NCBI RefSeq assembly: GCF_019311235.1
Contig: NZ_JAHWDF010000008.1
Location: 62,001-126,000 of the forward strand
Direction of reading: 5' to 3'
Origin: Mesonia aestuariivivens
GTDB taxonomy: Bacteria > Bacteroidota > Bacteroidia > Flavobacteriales > Flavobacteriaceae
Length of the DNA: 64,000 bases
Part shown: one piece after another, positions 26,597-35,556 of the stretch
Layout: every line of letters starts with the position of its first letter
How positions within the stretch are numbered: position 1 is the first letter of the stretch
The notes under the pieces: model-generated
Databases searched by the model: none
What the model was told of the DNA's origin: nothing
The model's input: the letters and a program-made list of their open reading frames with translations, nothing else
Position numbers and translations under genes: made by a program

Positions 26597-27359
26597 ATTC
26601 ATCACGATCATTTAAAAAAGAGAATCGTTTTCTGGTTTCATTTAGTTTGGCCTTCTCTAATAAAATAGTTTCTGAAAATACTTTCCCTTCGTTTAAAGTT
26701 GAAATTTGTTCACCCAACATATCATAAATTGCTGAGTGACCAGAATATTCGTGATGATTACCGTCAAAACCAACCCGATTAACACCAGCAACGTAACACA
26801 TATTTTCAATTGCTCTGGCTTTTAAAAGCGTATCCCAAGCTGCTATTCTTTTTTTAGGCCAATTAGCAACATACAGCAACAAATCAAAGTCAACTGTATT
26901 TCTAGACCATACCGGAAAACGAAGGTCATAACAAATTAGCGGACAAATTTTCCATCCTTTGTATTCTACCATTAATCGCTCTTCACCTGCTGCGTAAGTT
27001 TGTTCTTCATGAGCCAAAGTAAACAAATGCTTTTTATTATAAGTTTGATAACTTCCGTTAGGCAATACAAAAAATAACCTATTGTAATAATTAGAATTTT
27101 CTTTAATCATTACACTTCCTGTAATAGCAATATTATTTTTTTTAGCTGTTTCTTTTAACCAATCTAAAGTTTTCCCATTTTCTAATTCTGCAAATTGCAT
27201 AGGATTCATAGAAAAGCCTGTTGTAAACATTTCTGGCAATACAATTAAATCTGATGACGCTTTAAGAAAATTAATATGCTTTGAAAACAACTCAAGATTA
27301 GCCGTAATATTTTCCCATTTTAAATCTTCTTGAATAATGGTGATGTTTAGATTTTCCAT
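26583..27359 (-). CDS. Nitrilase-family amidohydrolase (omega-amidase/YafV-like)
   Basis: 258 residues with the complete nitrilase triad: Glu43 in LPEMFTTGF, Lys109 in YNKKHLF, Cys143 in ICYDLRFP. MFTTGFSM and the WPKKRIAAWDTLLKARAIEN segment match the Nit2/YafV omega-amidase branch, which hydrolyses alpha-ketoglutaramate and alpha-ketosuccinamate produced by glutamine and asparagine transaminases. Cytoplasmic, single gene. Its 3' end overlaps the convergent lipoprotein gene. Another carbon-nitrogen hydrolase activity cannot be excluded. Confidence 0.9.
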   Translation of the reverse strand: MENLNITIIQEDLKWENITANLELFSKHINFLKASSDLIVLPEMFTTGFSMNPMQFAELENGKTLDWLKETAKKNNIAITGSVMIKENSNYYNRLFFVLPNGSYQTYNKKHLFTLAHEEQTYAAGEERLMVEYKGWKICPLICYDLRFPVWSRNTVDFDLLLYVANWPKKRIAAWDTLLKARAIENMCYVAGVNRVGFDGNHHEYSGHSAIYDMLGEQISTLNEGKVFSETILLEKAKLNETRKRFSFLNDRDEFNLV

Positions 27360-27532
27360 AAAACTAAAGGTAAAAAATTTATTTGAATTTTCTTAAATAC
27401 TAATATTTACAAACGTTTAAAAACGAAATTAAACGGAAGTAAATACTTAACAAACAACTAAAACCTAATCGACTCTTCATCTTTGCTCTACTGAATCGAA
27501 CTAATGAAATTCAGACTTTAAAATTCTATCTT

Positions 27533-27865
27533 ATGAACGCATTAAAAAACAGAGTACAGTTAGTTGGAAACTTAGGTAACAACCCAGAAATTATTAACCT
27601 TGAAAGTGGTAAAAAATTAGCAAAATTTTCTATCGCTACTAATGAAACTTATAAAAATAGTGAGGGAAAAAAAGTTACAGACACCCAATGGCACAATATT
27701 ATAGCTTGGGGAAAATTAGCAGAACTTGCTGAAAATTATTTATTACAAGGAAAAGAAGTAATTCTCGAAGGTAAATTAACTACTAGGAGTTACGAAAATA
27801 AAAGTGGCGAAAAGAAATATATCACAGAAATTGTAGCTCAAGATTTTTTAATAACTAATAAATAG
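27533..27865 (+). CDS. ssb: Single-stranded DNA-binding protein, short form
   Basis: 110 residues that cover only the OB-fold: MNALKNRVQLVGNLG, WHNIIAWGKLAELAENYL, KEVILEGKLTTRSYE. It ends in VAQDFLITNK, without the Gly/Pro-rich linker and acidic DDDIPF-like tip that recruit repair and replication proteins in standard bacterial SSB. It is therefore probably an accessory paralogue, not the main replicative SSB. Standalone gene. Confidence 0.92.
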   Translation: MNALKNRVQLVGNLGNNPEIINLESGKKLAKFSIATNETYKNSEGKKVTDTQWHNIIAWGKLAELAENYLLQGKEVILEGKLTTRSYENKSGEKKYITEIVAQDFLITNK

Positions 27866-28043
27866 TTACTACTTTAAGTCGCAAACATAAACGTAAAAAA
27901 ATGAACATAATTAAAACAAATCACTATAAATTTATCAATAACCGTATTTTTTAACAAATAAAAACAAATTTTTAACTATTTATATAAAACCACCTTGCAA
28001 ATCTGTACGTAGCTTACATAGATCAACAAAACTTATTTTAATT

Positions 28044-28772
28044 ATGAAGAACAAAAACGTAAAAGTAGAACGTCTTGTAACCCAAAAAGGTAACAAAAGA
28101 AGACAATTTTTAAAAATGAGTGGACTTGCAATTGCCGGTAGTGGTTTAATATTAAGCTGTAGCGATGATGACGATTTCACTGAAAATGTACCTGATTTAT
28201 TTGATTTGGGTAGCGGAGATCTTGGTGTTTTAAATTATGCTTATGCGCTTGAACAGCTAGAAGCAGATTTCTATACCAAAGTCGTTAACGGCTCCTATTG
28301 GTCTGGTGCTGCTGCAGAAGAAAAGCAAATCTTAGAAGATTTATATAATCATGAGGTAAATCACCGAGAGTTTTTTAAAGCTGCTTTAAATGCTAATTTC
28401 GATGCGGAATTAGTTTTACCAGAAAGTTTAGAGTTTGATTTTTCAACCGTAAATTTCTCGAATCGAGATTCTGTGTTAGAAACTGCTCAATTATTAGAAG
28501 ACACTGGTGTTAAAGCATACAATGGTGCTGGTAAATTAATAGAAACTGCCGCTTATTTAGTTATTGCAGGAAAAATTGTTTCTGTAGAAGCAAGACATGC
28601 TGCTGCAATTAGAAGTATTAGAGGTAATGATATGGATGATTTTAAACTTTTTGCAGGTGATGATATTGTGGATAGCCAAAGTGGTCTAGACGGGGCAGAA
28701 AATCCATCAGTAATTATCAATGCCGCTAAAGACTTTTTCGTTACTCCATTTACAGCAAATCAATTGCCGTAA
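28044..28772 (+). CDS. Tat-exported ferritin-like lipoprotein
   Basis: 242 residues. The N-terminus carries a twin-arginine motif (KRRQFLKMSG) followed by a hydrophobic core and a lipobox (LILSCSDDD), so it should be folded before export and then lipid-anchored. The mature part is a ferritin-like four-helix bundle (ferritin_2/DUF4439-like) with the carboxylate and His ligands of a di-metal site: EQLEADFY, HEVNHREF (ExxH), LEDTGVKAY, and VEARHAAAIR (ExxH). Function unknown; iron/oxygen chemistry or stress protection is likely. Paired with a second such gene 41 nt downstream. Confidence 0.88.
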   Translation: MKNKNVKVERLVTQKGNKRRQFLKMSGLAIAGSGLILSCSDDDDFTENVPDLFDLGSGDLGVLNYAYALEQLEADFYTKVVNGSYWSGAAAEEKQILEDLYNHEVNHREFFKAALNANFDAELVLPESLEFDFSTVNFSNRDSVLETAQLLEDTGVKAYNGAGKLIETAAYLVIAGKIVSVEARHAAAIRSIRGNDMDDFKLFAGDDIVDSQSGLDGAENPSVIINAAKDFFVTPFTANQLP

Positions 28773-28813
28773 TCAAGTATCATTTAATTTTTTAATAATT
28801 TAAAAACAACATC

Positions 28814-29650
28814 ATGAATCTTATAAAATTTTTAGACGAATTCACCTCAGAAAATCTAGCCAAAAAAGGAGCTTCAAGAAGAGATGCATTTAGCACCTTT
28901 TCTTCACTTGGTAAAAAAGCAGCAATCGCTGCAGTACCTTTTGGCATGGCAACTTTATCAAATAAAGCAAAGGCTGCAACTATGTTTCAAACAGACGATG
29001 CAGTAGGTGCTTTGCAATTAGCGCTAACACTAGAATATTTAGAAGCAGATTTCTATTTAAAAGCTCTAGAATCTAACGTATTAGATGAAGACGTTAGTGG
29101 TAAAGCAAATGCAATTTACGAACAAATTTCAAAGCACGAATCTGCTCACGTAACTTTGCTGCAAGATACTTTAATAAGCTTAGGTGAAACTCCTGGAACA
29201 TCACCACAATTTGATTTCACAGCTAACGGTGCTTTTGATCCATTTAACACGGACAATCCAGACGCTTATGTTCAATTATTAGCATTAGCTCAAGCATTTG
29301 AAGATACAGGAGTAAGAGCCTATAAAGGTCAGGCAGGAGCATTGATGGGTAATGATGCACTATTAACTGCGGCATTACAAATACATTCTGTAGAAGCTCG
29401 TCATGCTTCTGAAATAAGAAGATTAAGAGAACTTCAAGGTTGGATTACCTTAAATGAAAGAGGAGAAGGAATGCCAGCTGCCACCCAAGCCGTTTATAAT
29501 GGAGAAGAAAATATATCTCAAGCTGGTGTAGATGTTACCACGCTTGGAAGTGGGTCTCCATTTACAGCAATAGCTTCTTCTCAAGCTTACGATGAGATCT
29601 TGACAGGAGACGAGGCCACTAGTATTGCGAGTTTATTTATAGCATCTTAA
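28814..29650 (+). CDS. Tat-exported ferritin-like protein
   Basis: 278 residues, related to the protein encoded just upstream. Twin-arginine region ASRRDAFSTF, a hydrophobic core (AAIAAVPFGMATL) and a possible signal-peptidase site after NKAKAA. The ferritin-like bundle shows EYLEADFY, KHESAHVTLL (ExxH), FEDTGVRAYKG and VEARHASEIR (ExxH), again a complete di-metal set. Unlike its neighbour it has no lipobox, so it would be soluble in the periplasm. The two genes form an operon closed by a strong terminator. A mixed complex of an anchored and a soluble subunit is plausible. Confidence 0.88.
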   Translation: MNLIKFLDEFTSENLAKKGASRRDAFSTFSSLGKKAAIAAVPFGMATLSNKAKAATMFQTDDAVGALQLALTLEYLEADFYLKALESNVLDEDVSGKANAIYEQISKHESAHVTLLQDTLISLGETPGTSPQFDFTANGAFDPFNTDNPDAYVQLLALAQAFEDTGVRAYKGQAGALMGNDALLTAALQIHSVEARHASEIRRLRELQGWITLNERGEGMPAATQAVYNGEENISQAGVDVTTLGSGSPFTAIASSQAYDEILTGDEATSIASLFIAS

Positions 29651-29667
29651 ACATTATAATTCTTATT

Positions 29668-29704
29668 AAAAAAGAGCGCTTTGAACTTAAAGCGCTCTTT
29701 TTTA
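29668..29704 (+). terminator. Terminator after the ferritin-like pair
   Basis: AAAAAAGAGCGCTTT and AAAGCGCTCTTTTTT form a long stem with a small loop, 18 nt after the stop. Confidence 0.9.
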
Positions 29705-29802
29705 TTTATTGTTGAATATTTACTAAATTTAACTGCTTAATTTTATTATTTTTATAATATAAATTTTTTATTTATATTTAAGTAACTGAAAAATAAAAAG
29801 TT

Positions 29803-30267
29803 ATGGCTATTAAAAATTTTCAAACTAAAAAATTAGAAGAAGAGGTAATTTCAGAAAACATCACCGTTAGTGATTTTATGACGATAAACTTATATAAATT
29901 TTATAAGAATCAAAGTGTTTTAGAGGTGATGGAAACTTTACTTAAACATAATATTTCAGGAGGACCTGTAGTTAATGATCAAAATGAATTAGTAGGTATT
30001 ATTTCTGAAGGTGACTGTATTAAACAAATATCTGAATCTCGTTATTACAATCAGCCTATGGAAAATATGAGTGTTGAAAATTATATGATTAGAGATGTAG
30101 AAACAGTAACGCCAGACATGCATTTATTTGATGTAGCTAATAAATTTTTAAGCTTAAAAAAAAGAAGATTTCCAGTTTGTGAACAAGGGAAATTAGTTGG
30201 CCTCATTAGTCAAAAAAATGTATTGAAAGCAGCTTTAGAGCTACAAGGACATAGTTGGAAAAGTTAA
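29803..30267 (+). CDS. CBS-domain protein
   Basis: 154 residues with two CBS domains: the first about 22-80 (VSDFMTINLYKF...NELVGIISEGDCIKQI), the second about 90-148 (VENYMIRDVETVTPDM...GKLVGLISQKNVLKAAL). No other domain. Such stand-alone CBS pairs bind adenine nucleotides and regulate partner enzymes or transporters; the partner cannot be seen from the neighbours. Single gene with an AT-rich upstream region. Confidence 0.9.
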   Translation: MAIKNFQTKKLEEEVISENITVSDFMTINLYKFYKNQSVLEVMETLLKHNISGGPVVNDQNELVGIISEGDCIKQISESRYYNQPMENMSVENYMIRDVETVTPDMHLFDVANKFLSLKKRRFPVCEQGKLVGLISQKNVLKAALELQGHSWKS

Positions 30268-30313
30268 CCTATATTAAAATAACAGGCCAGCTGTAGTGAT
30301 ACTAAATCTACTC

Positions 30314-31216
30314 CTAAAAAAAGATTTTTTGAGCTAAACGATAAGTATTTGCGTGTGCCTCAACAATATGTTTGATCTCTTTAGAATAACCGCCACCCAT
30401 ACTACATTCTACAGGGAGATTTTTATCTTTTAAAGATTGTAAAACAAAACGATCTCGCTCTTTACAATCGTCTATACTTAAACTTAGCTTCCCTAATTTA
30501 TCAGTCGCCAACACATCTACACCAGAAAGATAAAATACAAAATCTGGCGCTACCATTTCAATTAACTTCGGTAATGTTTCTTTTAAAATTTTCAAATATT
30601 CTTCTCCCTCTGTTTGGTTTGGTAAACCAATATCTAAATTTGATTTTTCTTTTTTGAAGGGATAATTACTTTCGCAATGCATTGAAAACGTAAAAACCGA
30701 ATCATCATTTTCAAAAATTTCAGCCGTTCCATTTCCTTGATGTACGTCTAAATCTACAATTAGTATTTTTTCTGCTAAATTATGCTGCTGAAGATACCTT
30801 GCTGCAATAGCCTGATCATTCAGCATACAAAAGCCTTCTCCTCTATTGGTGTAAGCGTGGTGAGTTCCTCCGGCAATGTTCATTGCTATTCCATATTGCA
30901 AAGCAAACTCAGCTGCCATAATCGTGCCGCCTGCTATTAATCTTTCTCGCCAAACTAACTCACGAGAAAGCGGAAAACCTGTTCTTCTAATTTCTTTCTG
31001 CGTTAGTTTTAGGTTGAGAAAATCATAGTAATAATCAACATCATGAACGTCACAAATGTATTTATCATTGGGCAATTTTGGTTCAAAAAAATTCTCTTCG
31101 CTACAAGTTCCTTCTAACAATAATTGCTGCGGAAGTAGTTCATACTTTTCCATAGGAAATCTATGCCTCGCCGGCAACGGATAAACGTAACTAGGATGAA
31201 AAGCGATTTTGAGCAT
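30314..31216 (-). CDS. Histone deacetylase-family hydrolase (class IV/HDAC11-like)
   Basis: 300 residues with the arginase-deacetylase fold. Active-site parts: the His pair in GGTHHAYT (His119, His120), zinc ligands Asp157 and His159 in LDVHQGNGT, the third ligand Asp in LSGVDVLATDKLG, and the catalytic Tyr region GGGYS. The short N-terminus and the KYELLPQQL and NIAGGTHHA segments resemble bacterial class IV enzymes. It probably deacylates small acetylated polyamines or protein lysines; the real substrate is unknown. Transcribed in the same direction as metG, downstream of it, with a terminator-like stem between. Confidence 0.9.
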   Translation of the reverse strand: MLKIAFHPSYVYPLPARHRFPMEKYELLPQQLLLEGTCSEENFFEPKLPNDKYICDVHDVDYYYDFLNLKLTQKEIRRTGFPLSRELVWRERLIAGGTIMAAEFALQYGIAMNIAGGTHHAYTNRGEGFCMLNDQAIAARYLQQHNLAEKILIVDLDVHQGNGTAEIFENDDSVFTFSMHCESNYPFKKEKSNLDIGLPNQTEGEEYLKILKETLPKLIEMVAPDFVFYLSGVDVLATDKLGKLSLSIDDCKERDRFVLQSLKDKNLPVECSMGGGYSKEIKHIVEAHANTYRLAQKIFF

Positions 31217-31221
31217 ATAAA

Positions 31222-31265
31222 TAAATTCTCCTTATTGATTTTAAAAAATCAACGAGGAGAATTTT
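31222..31265 (-). terminator. Terminator after metG
   Basis: ATTCTCC...TTGATTTT pairs with AAAATCAA...GGAGAAT, giving a stem with a small internal loop. It lies directly after the metG stop on the minus strand, before the hydrolase gene. Confidence 0.55.
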
Positions 31266-31269
31266 AAAT

Positions 31270-33330
31270 TTAAGAAATTACGGTTCCGCTAGTTACTCCG
31301 CTTTCATCTGGATTTACAAAAACCAATTTTCCTTCGGCATTTTCTGTCATTAAAATCATTCCTTCACTCATCGTTCCGCGAAGTTTTATAGGTTTTAAGT
31401 TGGCGACAACGCTTACTTTTTTTCCTATGATATCTTCAGGTTTAAAATGTTCTGCAATACCAGAAACGATGGTTCTTTGATCGATACCGGTATCTACTTT
31501 TAGAATTAATAATTTTTTTGCTTTCGGCATTTTTTCAGCCTCAATAATTGTCCCTACTCTAAGGTCGAGTTTGGTAAAATCATCAAATTCAATAAATTCT
31601 TTCTGCGAAATGACTTCGGCTTCTTCTGTCGCGTTTACTTTTTTGGTCGCTTCTAATTTATCGATTTGTTTCTGAATTTCTTCATCTTCTACTTTTGCAA
31701 ATAACAATTCAGCTTTTTCTATTTGATGATCTTTTTCTAACAATACTTTTTCTGTTGAAATATCTTCCCAAGAGTAATCTACTTCTTGTAAATTCAACAT
31801 TGCTTTTAATTTATTAGAAGTAAATGGTAAAAACGGTTCACTTAAAGTAGCTAGTGCAGAAGCTATCTGTAGAGCTACATACATCACAGTTTCTGTGCGT
31901 TCTTTATCTGTCTTAAAAGTTTTCCAAGGCTCTTCATCGGCTAGGTATTTATTTCCTAATCGAGCTACATTCATCAATTCAGCTTGCGCTTCTCTAAAAC
32001 GATATTTTTCAATTGAGCTAGCAATTACTGAAGGGTAGGCTTTTAATTCGGCTAAAGTTTGTTCATCTATTGCTAAAAACGCTGCAGGACTTGGTACCTT
32101 ACCCTCGTAATATTTATTGGTTAGCACTACAACTCGGTTAATAAAGTTACCGAAAATGGCTACTAATTCACTGTTATTTCGCTGCTGAAAGTCTTTCCAA
32201 GTAAAATCGTTATCTTTAGTTTCAGGAGCATTGGCAGTTAATACATAACGCAACACATCTTCTTTCCCTGGAAAATCTTCTAAATATTCGTGCAACCAAA
32301 CCGCCCAATTTTTAGAGGTAGAAAGTTTATTGCCTTCTAAGTTTAAAAACTCATTAGCAGGCACATTATCTGGCATTACATAATCTCCGTGCGCTTTTAA
32401 CATTACCGGAAAAATAATACAGTGAAAAACAATATTGTCTTTACCTATAAAATGAACCAGCTTAGTATCTTCATCTTTCCAATATGGCTCCCAGTCTTTG
32501 CCTTCACGTTCTGCCCATTGTTTGGTGGCCGAGATGTAGCCAATAGGCGCATCGAACCAAACATAAAGCACTTTACCATCGCCACCTTTTACAGGCACAG
32601 GAATTCCCCAATCTAAATCACGGGTAACGGCACGAGCACGTAAGCCATCATCAATCCACGATTTACATTGGCCGTAAACGTTAGATTTCCAATCTTTTTT
32701 ATGTTCTTTTAGTATCCATTCTTTTAAAAATGGTTCATATTGATCTAAAGGTAAAAACCAGTGTCTAGTTTCTTTTAAAATGGGAACGGCTCCAGTGATT
32801 GCCGATTTAGGGTTGATTAAATCTGTTGCGTTATGGGAAGTTCCGCACTTTTCACATTGGTCGCCGTAACTTTCTTCATAACCACACTTAGGACAAGTAC
32901 CTACCACAAAACGATCGGCTAAAAATTGTTGTGCTTCTTCATCATAAAGTTGTTGCGTAACTTCTTCTATAAACTTATCTTCATCATATAATTTCTGAAA
33001 AAAATCGGAGGCCGTTTGGTGATGAATTTTGGAAGACGTGCGCGAATAATTATCAAAAGCTATCCCGAAATCTTGGAATGATTTTCTAATAATTCCGTCG
33101 TACTTATCCACCACATCTTGTGGCGTTACGCCTTCTTTTTTTGCTTTAATGGTAATGGGCACACCGTGTTCATCGCTTCCGCAGACAAAAACTACATCTC
33201 TCCCTAGTTTTCTTAAATATCTTACATAAATGTCTGCTGGCACATAAACCCCTGCTAAATGTCCAATATGAATAGGACCGTTAGTATATGGTAAAGCGGC
33301 AGTAATGGTATATCTTTTTGGTGTACTCAT
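31270..33330 (-). CDS. metG: Methionyl-tRNA synthetase with C-terminal tRNA-binding domain
   Basis: Charges tRNA-Met. 686 residues: the class I HIGH motif in [11 protein letters not shown] near the N-terminus, a zinc-binding knuckle with [18 protein letters not shown], the KMSKS-equivalent GNKLSTSKN (the KxSTSxx form also seen in archaeal and eukaryotic-type MetRS), an anticodon-binding helical domain, and a C-terminal OB-fold dimerisation/tRNA-binding domain (about 580-686: [18 protein letters not shown]). Length fits the two-zinc-knuckle class with the Arc1p-like tail. Confidence 0.97.
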   Translation of the reverse strand: MSTPKRYTITAALPYTNGPIHIGHLAGVYVPADIYVRYLRKLGRDVVFVCGSDEHGVPITIKAKKEGVTPQDVVDKYDGIIRKSFQDFGIAFDNYSRTSSKIHHQTASDFFQKLYDEDKFIEEVTQQLYDEEAQQFLADRFVVGTCPKCGYEESYGDQCEKCGTSHNATDLINPKSAITGAVPILKETRHWFLPLDQYEPFLKEWILKEHKKDWKSNVYGQCKSWIDDGLRARAVTRDLDWGIPVPVKGGDGKVLYVWFDAPIGYISATKQWAEREGKDWEPYWKDEDTKLVHFIGKDNIVFHCIIFPVMLKAHGDYVMPDNVPANEFLNLEGNKLSTSKNWAVWLHEYLEDFPGKEDVLRYVLTANAPETKDNDFTWKDFQQRNNSELVAIFGNFINRVVVLTNKYYEGKVPSPAAFLAIDEQTLAELKAYPSVIASSIEKYRFREAQAELMNVARLGNKYLADEEPWKTFKTDKERTETVMYVALQIASALATLSEPFLPFTSNKLKAMLNLQEVDYSWEDISTEKVLLEKDHQIEKAELLFAKVEDEEIQKQIDKLEATKKVNATEEAEVISQKEFIEFDDFTKLDLRVGTIIEAEKMPKAKKLLILKVDTGIDQRTIVSGIAEHFKPEDIIGKKVSVVANLKPIKLRGTMSEGMILMTENAEGKLVFVNPDESGVTSGTVIS

Positions 33331-33430
33331 TTCTCGAATTTTAAGGGGGTAAAGGTAAGAAAAGCCACGAGGATTTTGAAACTGTTTATAGAAAAGAGAT
33401 TTTTACTATTTTTAAACAAAATTATTTCAG

Positions 33431-34333
33431 ATGAAATCACCGCAACCCCTTCAGAAACATGATAAAATCGCTATCGTAGCCACCGCAAGAAAAACTAAGA
33501 AAGAAGATTTGCAACCAGCCATTCAGCTTTTGCAACAATGGGGGCTTCAATATGTAATTGGTTCTAGCATCGGATTAGAAGAACATCAATTTGCAGGAAG
33601 TGATGAAGAACGTGCAAAAGATCTTCAACAGCAATTAGATGACCCTAAGATTAAAGCGATTTGGTGCGCAAAAGGAGGTTACGGAACGGTTCGTATTTTA
33701 GATTTAATCAATTTTTCAATGTTTAAAAAAAATCCGAAATGGATTATTGGTTACAGTGATGTGACCGCTTTGCACGCACATATTCACAATTTAGGTATTG
33801 CCACGCTTCACGCACAAATGTGCATTGGGGTAGAAACTAAGTCTGAAGCAAGTCGAGTATCTTTACAAAAATTACTTTTTGGTAAAAAGGTTAATTATCA
33901 ATTTCAAAGTCATCAACTTAATAGAAATGGAATTGCGCAAGGAGAACTAATTGGCGGAAATTTATCGGTGCTCTATTCACTATGCGGAAGCAATTCTAAC
34001 CTCAACACCACAAGAAAAATTCTTTTTTTAGAAGACTTAGATGAATATCTCTACCATATTGACCGCATGATGCAAAACCTAAAGCGAAATGGAATGCTAG
34101 AAAATTTAGCTGGACTCATCGTTGGCGGAATGAGCGCTATGAATGATAACAGCATTCCGTTTGGAAAAACTGCTGAAGAAATTATTTCAGAAACAGTTGC
34201 AGCTTATGATTTTCCAGTCGGTTTTAATTTTCCGGCAGGTCATATTGAAGATAACCAAGCCTTAATTTTAGGGTCAAAAGTGAAACTTGAAGTTACTGAA
34301 AACGGCTCTCTGTTGAGTTACCTTGAAGAATAA
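33431..34333 (+). CDS. LD-carboxypeptidase (S66/MccF family)
   Basis: 300 residues. S66 serine peptidase that trims the terminal D-Ala from tetrapeptide cell-wall stems during murein recycling. The nucleophile Ser109 lies in IIGYSDVTAL, preceded by the CAKGGYGTVRIL loop. The Glu is in FLEDLDEYLYHIDRM and the His in FPAGHIEDNQAL, completing the Ser-Glu-His triad. Cytoplasmic, with no signal peptide. MccF-type enzymes that cleave microcin C share the fold, so peptide-antibiotic immunity is a less likely alternative. Confidence 0.9.
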   Translation: MKSPQPLQKHDKIAIVATARKTKKEDLQPAIQLLQQWGLQYVIGSSIGLEEHQFAGSDEERAKDLQQQLDDPKIKAIWCAKGGYGTVRILDLINFSMFKKNPKWIIGYSDVTALHAHIHNLGIATLHAQMCIGVETKSEASRVSLQKLLFGKKVNYQFQSHQLNRNGIAQGELIGGNLSVLYSLCGSNSNLNTTRKILFLEDLDEYLYHIDRMMQNLKRNGMLENLAGLIVGGMSAMNDNSIPFGKTAEEIISETVAAYDFPVGFNFPAGHIEDNQALILGSKVKLEVTENGSLLSYLEE

Positions 34334-34369
34334 TAAATTTAATTTGAATATCTTTATACATAATCACGT

Positions 34370-34479
34370 CCTGCTTAACTTGTTTTAGCATCACATATAA
34401 TTACAAAAAATATAATCTCAACCCTGCATGGTGAGAACAATTCGATATTAACACCAAAAGATTCCTGCCTACGCAGGAA
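34370..34479. repeat. Intergenic repeat remnant and hairpin before yraN
   Basis: The 152-nt gap holds CCTGCTTAACTTGTTTTAGCA (34370-34390, 21 nt read as two overlapping pieces: CCTGCTTAACTT and TTGTTTTAGCA), which resembles the arms of the stem-loop at 35444. It also has a hairpin TTCCTGC-CTAC-GCAGGAA at 34462-34479. The hairpin ends 6 nt before the yraN ATG and so lies in its leader. Confidence 0.4.
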
Positions 34480-34485
34480 ATAGCT

Positions 34486-34845
34486 ATGGCACAGCACAAC
34501 GAACTTGGTAAAAAAGGTGAACAACTAGCGGTAGATTTTCTACATCAAAAAGGCTATGCTATTTTAGAACGTAATTACCGTTTTCAAAGAGCAGAAGTAG
34601 ATATTATTGCTCAAAAAGAAAATTTAATTTGTGCCATAGAAGTAAAAACCAGAAGTACACCAGAATTTGGTAATCCGCAAGATTTTGTAAAACCCAAACA
34701 AATTCAGCAGTTGGTAAAAGCAATGGATTTTTATGTTACAGATAACGATCTTGATGTTGAATTACGTTTTGATATTATGGCTATTATCAAAAATAAACTC
34801 GGCACTCGCATCGAACATCTAGAAGATGCGTTTCTATATTTTTAA
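34486..34845 (+). CDS. YraN family (UPF0102) endonuclease-like protein
   Basis: 119 residues with the restriction-endonuclease-like core of UPF0102: GKKGEQLAVDFL, RAEVDIIAQKENLICAIEVK (the D...ExK active-site pattern), and KPKQIQQLVKAMDFY. The family's role is not established, though the fold points to a nuclease acting on branched or recombining DNA. Single domain and complete. A hairpin covers its ribosome-binding region. The downstream gene begins just after or overlapping its stop. Confidence 0.9.
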   Translation: MAQHNELGKKGEQLAVDFLHQKGYAILERNYRFQRAEVDIIAQKENLICAIEVKTRSTPEFGNPQDFVKPKQIQQLVKAMDFYVTDNDLDVELRFDIMAIIKNKLGTRIEHLEDAFLYF

Positions 34846-34867
34846 GATAGTTTTATCGCTGCTCGTT

Positions 34868-35317
34868 ATGACCATTAGGAGTTTCTTTTTAAATTTAAGA
34901 ATAAAAAATATATTATTAGTACTTATATCAATAGGAACGACGACGATGACAGCCCAAGAAATATCTACTTACAAATGGAAAAATAGGTTAGTTCTTGTCC
35001 TTTCTTCTTCTACTGAAACAGCCGACTATCAAAAACAAGTACAAAAGCTCAAGGAAAATACTGAAGGTTTAGCTGAAAGAAAAATCAAAGTATTTCAAAT
35101 TACTCCTGAAAAATTTACAACAGATTTTAGTAAGAATTGGAAAAGAGAGCCTTCACTATACGATAAATTTTCAACCCCAAATGCTGATTTTGAAATTATA
35201 TTAATTGGTCTTGATGGCGGGAAAAAACTACGTCAGCAACAGCCCATTTCAACTGAAAAACTATTTTCTACTATAGATGTTATGCCTATGCGAAAAGCAG
35301 AAATGCGTAGAGATTAA
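34868..35317 (+). CDS. Exported DUF4174 protein
   Basis: About 149 residues from the ATG at 34868, with a signal peptide (core NILLVLISIGTTTMTAQ). An alternative ATG at 34826 overlaps yraN and gives a less regular N-terminus. The mature part is a thioredoxin-like DUF4174 domain: KNRLVLVLSSSTETADYQKQV, then FEIILIGLDGGKKLRQQQPIS and STIDVMPMRKAEMRRD at the end. No redox-active CxxC is present. Function unknown; exported. Confidence 0.82.
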   Translation: MTIRSFFLNLRIKNILLVLISIGTTTMTAQEISTYKWKNRLVLVLSSSTETADYQKQVQKLKENTEGLAERKIKVFQITPEKFTTDFSKNWKREPSLYDKFSTPNADFEIILIGLDGGKKLRQQQPISTEKLFSTIDVMPMRKAEMRRD

Positions 35318-35340
35318 ATTCATTCTTATTCAATTAAAAA

Positions 35341-35380
35341 AAACCTCAACATTAAGATATTTATCCGGACTATGAGGTTT
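35341..35380. terminator. Weak stem-loop between convergent genes
   Basis: AAACCTCA (35341-35348) pairs with TGAGGTTT (35373-35380), with a loop of 24 nt and an A-run on the left. It lies 23 nt after the DUF4174 stop. The long loop makes it uncertain as a terminator. Confidence 0.38.
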
Positions 35381-35443
35381 AAATCCTATTCGACTTAAAA
35401 TATATTGTATGTCCGCTGTGCCATAATATTTAATTTCCGGCAC

Positions 35444-35499
35444 GCTGAAATTGATTCAGGGTCTTCCTAACCATCATGAGATGCCGAATCAAGTTCAGC
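35444..35499. repeat. Intergenic stem-loop repeat
   Basis: GCTGAAATTGATTC (35444-35457) and GAATCAAGTTCAGC (35486-35499) form a 14-bp stem with one mismatch around a 28-nt loop. It lies between the convergent DUF4174 gene and mfd. Similar arms occur near 34370 and 40041, which suggests a dispersed repeat family. Nothing else is seen between 35381 and the mfd stop at 35557. Confidence 0.5.
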
Positions 35500-35556
35500 A
35501 TAACATTTTTAAATTGAAAAATTTAGTTGACAAAAGGCGAATAATTACTCATTTAT

